Virus record (IMG/VR): IMGVR_UViG_3300020179_000075
Span: 1-38,515 of that record
Direction: 5' to 3' (one strand)
Length of the DNA: 38,515 bases
Source of the DNA: a virus
Part shown: positions 1 to 9,100 of the stretch, one piece after another
How positions within the stretch are numbered: the first letter of the stretch is position 1
How the letters are laid out: every line of letters begins with the position of its first letter
The notes under the pieces: model-generated
What the model was told of the DNA's origin: nothing
Seen by the model: the letters and a program-made list of their open reading frames with translations, nothing else
Database searches by the model: none
Translations under genes and position numbers: made by a program

Positions 1-3000
1 TCTGTAATTGAAGAATCTCCATTTGGATGATGTCTGATTTGCAATTCATTGCTATCACCAAGATATAAAATATCATCATCACCAAGAAATACATTGCTTT
101 GGAATGTTGCATTACCAGTAATTAAAGTATTACCATCTACGTGAAGCTTTGCTTGTGGATTATCGGTTCCTATGCCGACATTACCACTTGAATCTATACG
201 AACTCTTTCTACTAAATTACCAGATGAAGGGCGACTATAAAGAGATAAGTATCCTTGTTGATTATTAGATGTATTATTTTCCTTATAAGCACCTATGGCA
301 CCAAAAGCGCGATTTGATGGTAGATTTGAACTATTAAATTTTCCACTAAAATTAATTACTGCTCCATTATTTGCAAGAGTTCCTAAACCAGCACTAACTC
401 TATCATCATTTCCTAAGAATAAAACAACATCTCCTAAAGTATTTTGAACACTTACAGTAGAAGTTGCAGTATTTGGTGCTGCAGAAATATTAAATGAACC
501 ACTGTCACTTGCTAAAACCTCTAGTTTTGATGCTGGATTATCAGTTCCTATGCCGACATTACCACTTGAATTTATACGAACTCTTTCAGTATTATCTACT
601 GTAAATATAAATCCACTACCTGCAGCAGCACCACCAGGATCTGATTTAAGTGTGATGAGACCAGAAGTATCTGCAGTTAGTTCGCCATAGGCGTTAGTAC
701 TAGCATCACTTCGCTTAAATCGGAGGGTGGGATCTGTACTTTGGATGTGCAGCAGGGTTGATGGAGTATTGGTTCCTATGCCGACATTACCAGTTGAAGT
801 TATACGAAGTCTTTCTGTTGGTAAACTATTACCAGAACCACCATGAGTTGCAAAAGATAAGTATACATCTGGACTTACATCTTCAGCAAAAGCTCCAATA
901 TAAGCTTTAACACCAGCACCTGGAGGAGAGGTATCATTTGTAAAAAATTCAATTTTACCAACCTGTTGATCAGTAGTGGTTGTAGTATCTAAATCAGTAA
1001 AACGAAGTGTATTAGATGAAGAACCATTATTTCTAGCAATTTCTAATTGTACTTGAGGATCTGCAGTTCCTATACCGACATTACCAGTAACAGTTAAAGT
1101 TCCTGTAATAGAAGAACCAGATGAGGTTACAGTTTCAACAGTAGTTCCGTCGGCAACTAATAAAATAGTACCATTATTACCAGTATCTGTAATTGCTACT
1201 TGAGTATTACCCTGAATGATTCCACTAAGAGATGCTGTTGTTGCAGTAAGTGTACCGTTAATTGCAACATCACCATTAATAGTTGTGCTACCAGTACTAG
1301 ATGGATCAATTGTTAAATTGCCCGTTGTAGTATTAATATTATTACCAGTTAATTGTAGATTACCTACAGTAATTGTTGTTGGTGTTAGTGTAGTTGTAGT
1401 TACATCATCAGTGATATTAAGATCTGAAAGACTGTTTAATGTAAAATCTTGACCACCAAAATTTACAGTTCCATCTCGCTGACTAACAAAAAATGCATCA
1501 CCAACTCTAAAATCACCGCCATGGTCACTCGATACATAATATACTTTACCCCCATTTGGAGTAACTACTTCATTTTCTTGATTGACAAGTGTTTCATCTT
1601 GACTAAAATCTTTTCCAGCACCAACGTGTCCAAAATTATAAGCAAATACTCTAATTGTTGAACCTGGACCATCTGATTTAATTCCATAGTTACCAAAAAC
1701 AGATGCACATCCAATAGATCTCATATCAGCACCAAATTGCTGATAATCTGCTAAACTAATTTTAGTACCAGTTGCAACTGTTGTGGTTCCACTTACAAAT
1801 CTAATATCTTGAGTTGGTAGTGAACTATCTTTAATTGATGTACTACCGTTAATTCCATCAAAGTGAAGAAGAATTTTGTCGTTACCATCTGAATTAAAAG
1901 CAGAAGATGCAACTGTAAACGTTGCAGTATATCTTGCAATATTACTAATTCTTAATTCATCAATATACCCACCATAAAATATAGATTCGGAGAAATTTGC
2001 GCCTACTCTGAATGATCTGTTTGCATAACTATTTGAATCTGAATATGTAGTTGGTGTTAAAGTTCCATTAACAAATAATCTAGTGGTTCCACTAGACCTT
2101 GATAATGCAATATGACTCCAATTATTTGCAGTAACTGCAACACTAGATGTTAACCTATATGCATTTGCGGTAAAAAATCTTATATTACCTGAGGTGTCTA
2201 TTTCTAAGTATATTGCAGTATCACCCGAACTAGTTCGTGAATCAAGAATAACTTGTTGAGTGCCAATTGAACTTGGTCTAACCCAAAATTCTACTGTAAA
2301 ATCTCCAGTTCCAAAATCAAAGTCTGTGGAATCTGCAATTGTTATGTAATCATCAACACCATCTACAACTAAAGATGCAGTTCCAAATTTTTTCTGTGCA
2401 GTTGAAAGTGATGCAGTATTTGTAACTGATACAGTTTTTCCAGGTGTTGTTAAAGCAGTAGTAAAAGTTCCAGTACCTTTATTTGTTAAGGTTATAGTTC
2501 CAGAACTATATGTACTAATTGTGCCATATGCAATTGCTTTCTTATATGAAACATTACCAGAAGTAGTTCCAGATGCACTATCTGTTACATCAAAAGTATT
2601 TGTTGCTACGTTAGAAACTGCATAATATCCATCTGTTGCAGTACCACTAGTAAAATCTAAAAATACTCTATCACCATTTGACAAACCATGAGAATTTTTG
2701 GTTACTGTAACAGTTGTTCCTGTTCTTGAATAAGTTCCTGTATTATAATTTGCTTCTAGATAATAAATTAGATCATTTGCAACTGGTGTCGTAGTAACAG
2801 TCAAACCAGAAATTTTTAATCTAGTTTTACCTATACCAGCAAATCCAATTGGTCCATCTTTTGCATCAATTGAAATATCACAAAAGTATGTAAAACAGTT
2901 TACCCATTCTGATCTTGCACCGTTTGTCATCAACAAAGCAGTGCTGTTTGGACAAATGAATGTACATTCATTGAATAACAATGCAGGTTCGAGTGTGGTA

Positions 3001-3677
3001 GAATCTACTACACCACCATCTATTTTTGCTCCTCTACCTGCAATATATGATACTGGTGGATTATTTACTGTATCAAATCCAAATGGATCAGAACCACTCG
3101 TAATACTACCTTTATTATATACAGTTACTCTCTGCACATATGGACTTCTGCTTGTGGTTTTCATTCCAGATTTAAATCTGAAACCATATCCAGTATCATC
3201 TGTAGAGTTGTAAAAGAAATTACCAATTGTTAAATCACTAACTTCTGTCTCACCATTTAATCTAAATCCATCTTTATCTTTTGTTTCTGATGTTGGTTGG
3301 ATAAATGTAGATCGAAGTCCAGAACCAACAACACAAACACCAGGAGGAACATCTAGTGGGAATATTTCTGTATAAACACCTGCACCAAGTCTAACCGTAT
3401 CTCCAGATGCAGCAACTGTTAAAGCTTGTTTTAAAGATGCAAATGCGTTGCCAACGGATTTTCCATCACCAGTATCATTACCATTTTTTGTAACAAAGTA
3501 TTCATTTCCTGGTTCTTCTGCACCCAGACTTACAATACTTTCTACTCCACCTCTACTAATTTTGGTAAAAAGTTTACCATCAAAACTATTTAAACCAAGT
3601 TCTCCTAAAGAAAGATCTGATGTAGTTGGTTTTTTTCCAGAAACAGATGATCTTTTAAGTTTAATATTAGTAGACAT
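1..3677 (-). CDS. Large tail-fibre/adhesin protein with LamG-like domain (3' end outside window)
   Basis: The reading frame is open from the ATG at 3677 to the window edge, giving 1225 residues and no stop. A GGAG lies 9 bases before the ATG. The N-terminus (MSTNIKLKRSSVSGKKP, then LSLGELGLN) resembles the fibre attachment segment also seen in the next gene upstream. Residues about 60-115 (GNDTGDGKSVGNAFASLKQAL, then GDTVRLGAGVYTE) look like the start of a pectate-lyase-type beta-helix. Residues about 425-610 look like a LamG/concanavalin-type domain (DDYITIADSTDFDFG, FTVEFWVRPS, YGGYIDELRISNIARY), probably binding glycans. The distal part has at least four NVGIGT..P repeats, common in phage fibres and often followed by a C-terminal chaperone domain, which would lie outside the window. 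Likely a virion receptor-binding protein; the family is not identified exactly. Confidence 0.8.
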   Translation of the reverse strand, partial: MSTNIKLKRSSVSGKKPTTSDLSLGELGLNSFDGKLFTKISRGGVESIVSLGAEEPGNEYFVTKNGNDTGDGKSVGNAFASLKQALTVAASGDTVRLGAGVYTEIFPLDVPPGVCVVGSGLRSTFIQPTSETKDKDGFRLNGETEVSDLTIGNFFYNSTDDTGYGFRFKSGMKTTSRSPYVQRVTVYNKGSITSGSDPFGFDTVNNPPVSYIAGRGAKIDGGVVDSTTLEPALLFNECTFICPNSTALLMTNGARSEWVNCFTYFCDISIDAKDGPIGFAGIGKTRLKISGLTVTTTPVANDLIYYLEANYNTGTYSRTGTTVTVTKNSHGLSNGDRVFLDFTSGTATDGYYAVSNVATNTFDVTDSASGTTSGNVSYKKAIAYGTISTYSSGTITLTNKGTGTFTTALTTPGKTVSVTNTASLSTAQKKFGTASLVVDGVDDYITIADSTDFDFGTGDFTVEFWVRPSSIGTQQVILDSRTSSGDTAIYLEIDTSGNIRFFTANAYRLTSSVAVTANNWSHIALSRSSGTTRLFVNGTLTPTTYSDSNSYANRSFRVGANFSESIFYGGYIDELRISNIARYTATFTVASSAFNSDGNDKILLHFDGINGSTSIKDSSLPTQDIRFVSGTTTVATGTKISLADYQQFGADMRSIGCASVFGNYGIKSDGPGSTIRVFAYNFGHVGAGKDFSQDETLVNQENEVVTPNGGKVYYVSSDHGGDFRVGDAFFVSQRDGTVNFGGQDFTLNSLSDLNITDDVTTTTLTPTTITVGNLQLTGNNINTTTGNLTIDPSSTGSTTINGDVAINGTLTATTASLSGIIQGNTQVAITDTGNNGTILLVADGTTVETVTSSGSSITGTLTVTGNVGIGTADPQVQLEIARNNGSSSNTLRFTDLDTTTTTDQQVGKIEFFTNDTSPPGAGVKAYIGAFAEDVSPDVYLSFATHGGSGNSLPTERLRITSTGNVGIGTNTPSTLLHIQSTDPTLRFKRSDASTNAYGELTADTSGLITLKSDPGGAAAGSGFIFTVDNTERVRINSSGNVGIGTDNPASKLEVLASDSGSFNISAAPNTATSTVSVQNTLGDVVLFLGNDDRVSAGLGTLANNGAVINFSGKFNSSNLPSNRAFGAIGAYKENNTSNNQQGYLSLYSRPSSGNLVERVRIDSSGNVGIGTDNPQAKLHVDGNTLITGNATFQSNVFLGDDDILYLGDSNELQIRHHPNGDSSIT

Positions 3678-3705
3678 ATGGAATTACTCCGTTGGTATAT
3701 ACCAG

Positions 3706-3729
3706 AAAAAAGAGGGATATATATCCCTC
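3706..3729 (-). terminator. Rho-independent terminator
   Basis: An 18-base perfect palindrome (GAGGGATATATATCCCTC, 3712-3729) is followed on the minus strand by six T. It lies between the 655-residue fibre gene and the LamG fibre gene, so it should end or reduce transcription from the former. Confidence 0.75.
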
Positions 3730-3748
3730 CAATTATTTATTATTGAGA

Positions 3749-5716
3749 TCAGAAAGTACCGCCGTCTAAAGTATCAGTCCAGACTGGTTCTCCTGTAGCA
3801 CCATTTGAAGTTAAAATTTTGTATGAGTTAGAAATATCTGAAGTACCTGCTGCAACTGTTGTAGTTAATTTCTGTGCAGAATCAAAATATGCAACACCTT
3901 TATTAATTCCAATTTCATACTTAACTGTATTGAAGTGAGCATCTCCTTTAGTACCACTAAACACATTACTTGTGTTTGTTGCATCTGGAATGAAAGTAAA
4001 GAAACTTGTACTTTCATCATATCCAAAGAAACCAAGCTTGAGACTTGATGAATAATACTTAAATTCAATACCTCTGTCTAGAGCATCATTCATTGCGAGG
4101 GTAAATGTCAATGCAGTTCCAGAAGAAATACCACCTGTTAATGCAGTATCAATAGTAATTTGTGTTGAACTATCTATGGTACTAATTTTTGTTCCGTTTG
4201 GAATATTTGCACTTCCAGAAATAATATCACCAACATTAAGACCTGTTGTATTATCAAATGTTAGTGTTGTTGCACCACTTGCTGCAGATGAAGTAAGTGT
4301 CTTTTCACTGATACTATCACCAAGAGTGAAGATAGGATCATTAACACTAACTTGAGTAGAATTGACTGTTGTCGATAATCCAGTTACAGTTAGGTTACCA
4401 CGAACAATAACTTCTCCACCTGCATCACCACCAGCAGGATAAGGATCTAAAGTAATTGTTTGTGAACCACTTTCACTAGTGATCGAAGTACCCTGAATTC
4501 TTAGACTTCCAAGATCAAATAATGTTGATGAAGTACCAAGATTAACAGTTGTTGCTGCACCAAATGCATTAACTGTAGTAGCGGTTGTGTCTAGTAAGTT
4601 AAAAGATGTTTGATTTGTGGTAATATCACCACCTTTAACTTGTAAATCTCCATCTAGAACAACTTCACCCGACTTAATTGTAGTGGTTCCAGTTGTTGCA
4701 CCTAGATTTAAAGTTGTTGCTGCACCAAATGCATTAATTGTAGTTGCAACTGTGTTCCAGAGGTATTGAGTAGTTTGAGTACCAGCAACAGTTGGATTTG
4801 CAATAGTTGCAGTGCCTGAAGTTGCACCTAAATTTAAAGTTGAAGCAGCACCAAATGCATTAACTGTAGTAGCGGTTGTGTTTAGTAAGTTAAAAGATGT
4901 TTGATCTGTGGTGATATTACCACCTTTAACTTGTAAATCTAGATCTACAACTAAATTGTTATTGATATTCGTAGTACCAGTAGCAGCACCAATTTCAATT
5001 GTTGTTGCGGCACCAAATGCGTTAACTGTTGTTGCAGTTGCATTGAGTAAATTGAAAGTAGTTTGTGTGGTTGTTAAATCACCACCATTTACTGCTAAAT
5101 CATCAGTGAGAGTAAAAGTTCCACCTACATTTAATGCACCACCAATACCGACACCGCCAGTTACAATCAGAGCACCACTAGTAGTGCTAGAAGAAACGGT
5201 ATTATCTAGTAGAGTAAGTGCAACTGTACTACCAAATTCTACATCACCACCAGTTACTGTAAGTTTATTTCCTGCATTATTCCATGCAATACTTACATCT
5301 GTTGAATTACCAAATTCAAGTGCATTATCATCTTCTAATACTACAGAACCAGTACCATCTGGTCGGAGAATAATATCCGCATCTATATCAGTAGATGAAA
5401 TTACATTTCCATTAATTCTGATATCATCTACATAAAAATCATCAAGTCTTTTATTTGCATCTACAACAAGTGCTGAACTTGCGGTTGTTACGCCTGCGAC
5501 ATGATCCATCATGTCTGTAAAATAACTACCACCGATTACTTCTGTAGTAGCAGCAACACCATTCGTTTCAGTACCAGTACCGATGAATAATTTATGTCCC
5601 TGACCATTTGCTGGATTATTTGCCTGGGAATAGGTATATGCTAATTCACCTTGAGCTATAGCTGGAGAGCCTGATGTATAAGTTCCAGATCTTTTAATTC
5701 TAATTAATGTAGCCAT
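3749..5716 (-). CDS. Repeat-rich tail-fibre-like structural protein
   Basis: A 655-residue protein. Its start (MATLIRIKRSGT, then LAQ-like GELAYTYSQ and KLFIGTG) matches the short N-terminal domain shared by many phage fibres and the major tropism determinant family; the neighbouring fibre has a related start. Residues about 210-410 contain four or five degenerate units built on TTVNAFGAATTLNLGATTGT, compatible with a trimeric beta-rich shaft. Residues about 480-545 hold a module (LNVGDIISG.., PNGTKISTID) also found in the 1844-residue virion protein. The start is 2 bases after the stop of the 106-residue gene, so translation is probably coupled. Likely a virion fibre component; the exact T4 equivalent is unknown. 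Confidence 0.8.
   Translation of the reverse strand: MATLIRIKRSGTYTSGSPAIAQGELAYTYSQANNPANGQGHKLFIGTGTETNGVAATTEVIGGSYFTDMMDHVAGVTTASSALVVDANKRLDDFYVDDIRINGNVISSTDIDADIILRPDGTGSVVLEDDNALEFGNSTDVSIAWNNAGNKLTVTGGDVEFGSTVALTLLDNTVSSSTTSGALIVTGGVGIGGALNVGGTFTLTDDLAVNGGDLTTTQTTFNLLNATATTVNAFGAATTIEIGAATGTTNINNNLVVDLDLQVKGGNITTDQTSFNLLNTTATTVNAFGAASTLNLGATSGTATIANPTVAGTQTTQYLWNTVATTINAFGAATTLNLGATTGTTTIKSGEVVLDGDLQVKGGDITTNQTSFNLLDTTATTVNAFGAATTVNLGTSSTLFDLGSLRIQGTSITSESGSQTITLDPYPAGGDAGGEVIVRGNLTVTGLSTTVNSTQVSVNDPIFTLGDSISEKTLTSSAASGATTLTFDNTTGLNVGDIISGSANIPNGTKISTIDSSTQITIDTALTGGISSGTALTFTLAMNDALDRGIEFKYYSSSLKLGFFGYDESTSFFTFIPDATNTSNVFSGTKGDAHFNTVKYEIGINKGVAYFDSAQKLTTTVAAGTSDISNSYKILTSNGATGEPVWTDTLDGGTF
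4557..5100. repeat. Four-copy tandem-like coding repeat in fibre gene
   Basis: Copies begin at 4557, 4722, 4848 and 5010, each opening with GCACCAAATGC on the plus strand. Copies 1 (4557-4649) and 3 (4848-4940) are 93 bases long with only four differences; copies 2 and 4 are more diverged. They encode the NAFGAATT units of the fibre shaft. Confidence 0.8.
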
Positions 5717-5718
5717 TG

Positions 5719-6039
5719 TTAGAAGTATCCTCCATTAATGTTTAAATTAGTTGTGTCTATAACATTTTGAATCACGGCACTCACAGAGATATTTGTTACT
5801 ATATTACTAATTACATCTGGATGAATAGATTTTGTTGTTTCAAATTTGCCAGAAGCAGAATCATAAACAATCATTGATCCATCCGATAATGAAGTGGTGT
5901 CCACATCTCTAAGATCGGAAAGATAATTTCCTCCTCCTCCTACTCCAGTCCCACCAAGACCAACACTAATTGGATTTGTTTTTTTAAGTATAACACCACT
6001 CACAGTTTGAGTTCGTGTTACTCTTGCTGCAATCGGCAT
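5719..6039 (-). CDS. Small virion-associated protein, function unknown
   Basis: A 106-residue protein with a Gly-rich segment (residues about 28-38) followed by YLSDLRDVDTTSLSDGSMIVYDSASGKF. The 'L.DV....L.DG..L.Y....GKF' pattern is common in phage fibre and tail proteins. It lies between a terminator plus late promoter and the 655-residue fibre gene, so it is likely a late structural or fibre-connector protein. No enzymatic motif is seen. Confidence 0.65.
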   Translation of the reverse strand: MPIAARVTRTQTVSGVILKKTNPISVGLGGTGVGGGGNYLSDLRDVDTTSLSDGSMIVYDSASGKFETTKSIHPDVISNIVTNISVSAVIQNVIDTTNLNINGGYF

Positions 6040-6070
6040 GTCTTGTGCCTATATTTAGTTTTTACTGAAA

Positions 6071-6078
6071 TATTTATA
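6071..6078 (-). promoter_or_regulatory. T4-type late promoter TATAAATA
   Basis: A perfect TATAAATA on the minus strand, 32 bases before the ATG at 6039 and immediately after the terminator of the large virion gene. T4 late promoters use this octamer with the gp55/gp33/gp45 system; gp33 is in this window. Confidence 0.7.
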
Positions 6079-6079
6079 C

Positions 6080-6105
6080 AAAAAAGAGTCTCCCTAGGGA
6101 GACTC
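6080..6105 (-). terminator. Rho-independent terminator
   Basis: A perfect 20-base palindrome, GAGTCTCCCTAGGGAGACTC (6086-6105), followed on the minus strand by six T (6085-6080). It lies 21 bases past the stop of the 1844-residue gene and directly abuts a late promoter. Confidence 0.85.
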
Positions 6106-6126
6106 CTTATTATTAATGTATATTTA

Positions 6127-9100
6127 TTATGCCTGTGACTCACTCCATGAAATACGAGTTTGAATCTGGAATGGAGAAGCAAACGTGATTTGTGATAGGT
6201 CAACAGGTACAGCAGCAATCGTTAGAATGTCTGGACCGTTTGGATATACACCATCACCACCAATAATAGAGTTACCTAATGAAGTTAACTCTGACAGATT
6301 CGAAGTGGTTGTTGCAAATGCTCTCTTTGTTCCAGAAACAATACCACCACCTTGAGCACGGAAAGAGAAGATTTGTAGACCACCCTGTAGGCTGTCACCA
6401 ATCTGGTGCTTATAGAGTTGTGATAGCGATGGAGAACCAATCGACTGGAAGTTATCGTTCGATAGGTTAGCATTCAAGAAGAGACGAATTTCACATTCAT
6501 GCGTTGAAAGTACACCAGCACTCTTGAGGTTAACTTGCATTCTATTGATAATATCTCGGAAACCTAGGTTACCAGTAATACCGTTGTCAACAGAAGGAGC
6601 AAGACGGAATGATACAAGAGGTAGAACACCATTTGCTGAAATTGAAGCAAGACCAGTTGAAGTACCAATCGTGAATGAAGGAGCAAAAGGTGAGAATGTA
6701 AGATTAATTCCAGTACCAGTTGAAGTTGCGTTAACTGCAGTACCACTAGTGTTTACAAGAGTAAATCCAGTTGATGATACAGCTCCAACTCTGGATTCTG
6801 CAGGAATACCAGTACCAGTAACACCCATACCAGTTCTTAATGATGCAACAGATGATGCAGACATACCACTAATAGCGGAACTGGCGTTAGTTGTATTAGC
6901 TGCAGCTGTAAATGTTGAAATTCCAGTAGTTAAAGGTTGATCTAGAGTTATAGTAAATACACTTGAACTCGTTTTTGTATATGAAACAATACGAGTATTT
7001 GCTCTAATTCCAAAACCAGAAATAGTAGTACCAGTAATTACTCTAGCATAATCCGTATTATAGTTTGCTGATGATCCAGTATTTGTATATGTAATTACAC
7101 TAGAATTAGCCGATCCAGTGATAGAACCAACTGAAGCAACTGCAGCTTGAGTAAATGTAGTTGTTTCAGCATTAGTAAATCCAAGGGTGTTTGAATCAGC
7201 AGTAAAGAGATAAGCTTTATCATCGTCAAATCTACCATCCATGATTACCGATGTACCCCAGTGTAGGAGTAGTGGTGAGAATGTAGGAGCAGCTTTTGTT
7301 AGAACTTCATAACGAGCAGGTAGGTTACCAGATCTGAAGTATGCTTCAGTTAGTTTGTTGTTATGCAGGAACTGGTGAACATACTTAACTTCACCATTTT
7401 GATCCTTGAATCCAAAACGAATTTTACCAGCACCATACCAAGAGTAGTCCATGTAGGCCATCTGGATCTTATTGATATTGAGATCATAACCATATATACC
7501 TCTTCCATCACACTTATCAATATTCCAAGATGTTTGTGGAACTTTAGTATCAATTGTTTTTGATACGATTACGTTTGACAAAGTAGCACCACGATATTCT
7601 GGTTGTACAAAAAGTTCTGATTCTGAATTAATCTGTATAACTTTATATGACTGACCACGAAGAACAATCATATCGCCAGGATCTAATTGAGTTTGTAGTC
7701 TTGTATCAGAATCTCCAACAATTCTACCAGATCTATTTGTTACATTTACAGTACCAGATAGTTGTTGTGTTGATGAGCGTCTTACTGCATAAAGGTTATC
7801 TCCATCATACTCATAGAACATACCGTTCTGACTGTCAAATAGACCAACGCGAACTGCACAATCTGTCCAAGAATCTAAGTTAAACTTAGGGAATCCATAT
7901 GCAATTGAAGAACCAGCTGTAGATGGTTGAGTAATTGCAAGGTTGGCTGTAGTAGCAGTTGCATTAGCAGATAAAACAAGTGTATTGGTTGAAGCATCTG
8001 CAGACTCAATGGTAGTATTACTTGGAATACCAGTACCAGTTACTGTATTACCTTCACGAATGAATTCAAAAATATTTTCTACAGTAAAAGTGAATGTTCC
8101 AGATGTTGCAGTATCAGCTAACGGTTTAGATAAAATTACTTTTTGGGCAGCATTTCTAACACTCTTAATTTTAGTTCCAGAAAGAACATTGGTTCCACTA
8201 ATTTCCATTCCTGGTTGCAGTGAAGAAATATTGGTTGAGGAAATTCCTGATAATTCTCTTAGGTTTGCAGTAGAAACAGTAGCATTAAATGTCTTAATAA
8301 CGTTAGAAATTGTTGATGAACCATTAGTAATATTACCAGTAAATCTGTGAGTAATGAAGTTATATGTAAATACATAATCATTAGTGATACTTGCAACTTC
8401 AAATACTCCGTTATATGGGTTGTTTCCAGATGGAACTTCAGCATCACTAATTTGAATTTGGTAAGATCCACCAGATTTTAAGAAGTGAGCAGTCTTAGTA
8501 ACAACAGTTGCAGTTGTCCCTGATGATGTAACTCTATGAACATCAACTGGTGGGTTAAAGTTTACAGCAAGTGAAATTTGAATACCTTTACCAGATTGAT
8601 AACGGAAATATCTACGTGTTTGACGAATGATTTGTGAATCTGGGATGTTCCCAGCATATACAGTTACACCGCCGTCAAATGGTCTGTGTGCAGCAGTTGC
8701 ATCTGACTTAACATATAGTCTGGTTGGAGTTACATATGTAGCTGCGGTAATTGTTGGTAGTGTGAAGAGGTTATCCACAGCTACACCAGCACCAGTTACA
8801 CTTTTACCTGCAGGGAATGTTTTTAACTTCAAGAATCCATCTGCTTTTACAGATTCAATTTCAAATTCAAAATAAGTTCCAGGAGAACTTGTACCAGTAT
8901 TCCAGAATCTTAAAGTATCACCAGAACTAAATTCACTCAAAAATTTGGTGTTTGTTCCTTGTACAACTAGACTTGCTGGATCTGTAATACTCAAAGTTCC
9001 TGCACCAGGTAAGTAAGCTCCAATACTTGCAGTTGTGAATGAGTGAGCAGAACCAGCTGGTCTCGTAGTCAATGTCATCGCAACTCGATTCAAAGCATTT

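Noticed and set aside
150-1090. Regularly spaced repeats resembling a CRISPR array
   Set aside because: They encode the NVGIGT..P fibre repeats in one open frame; spacing is uneven and copies are degenerate.
3733-3741. Late-promoter-like AATAAATA before the LamG fibre gene
   Set aside because: It lies upstream of the terminator at 3706-3729, so transcripts from it would stop before the gene.
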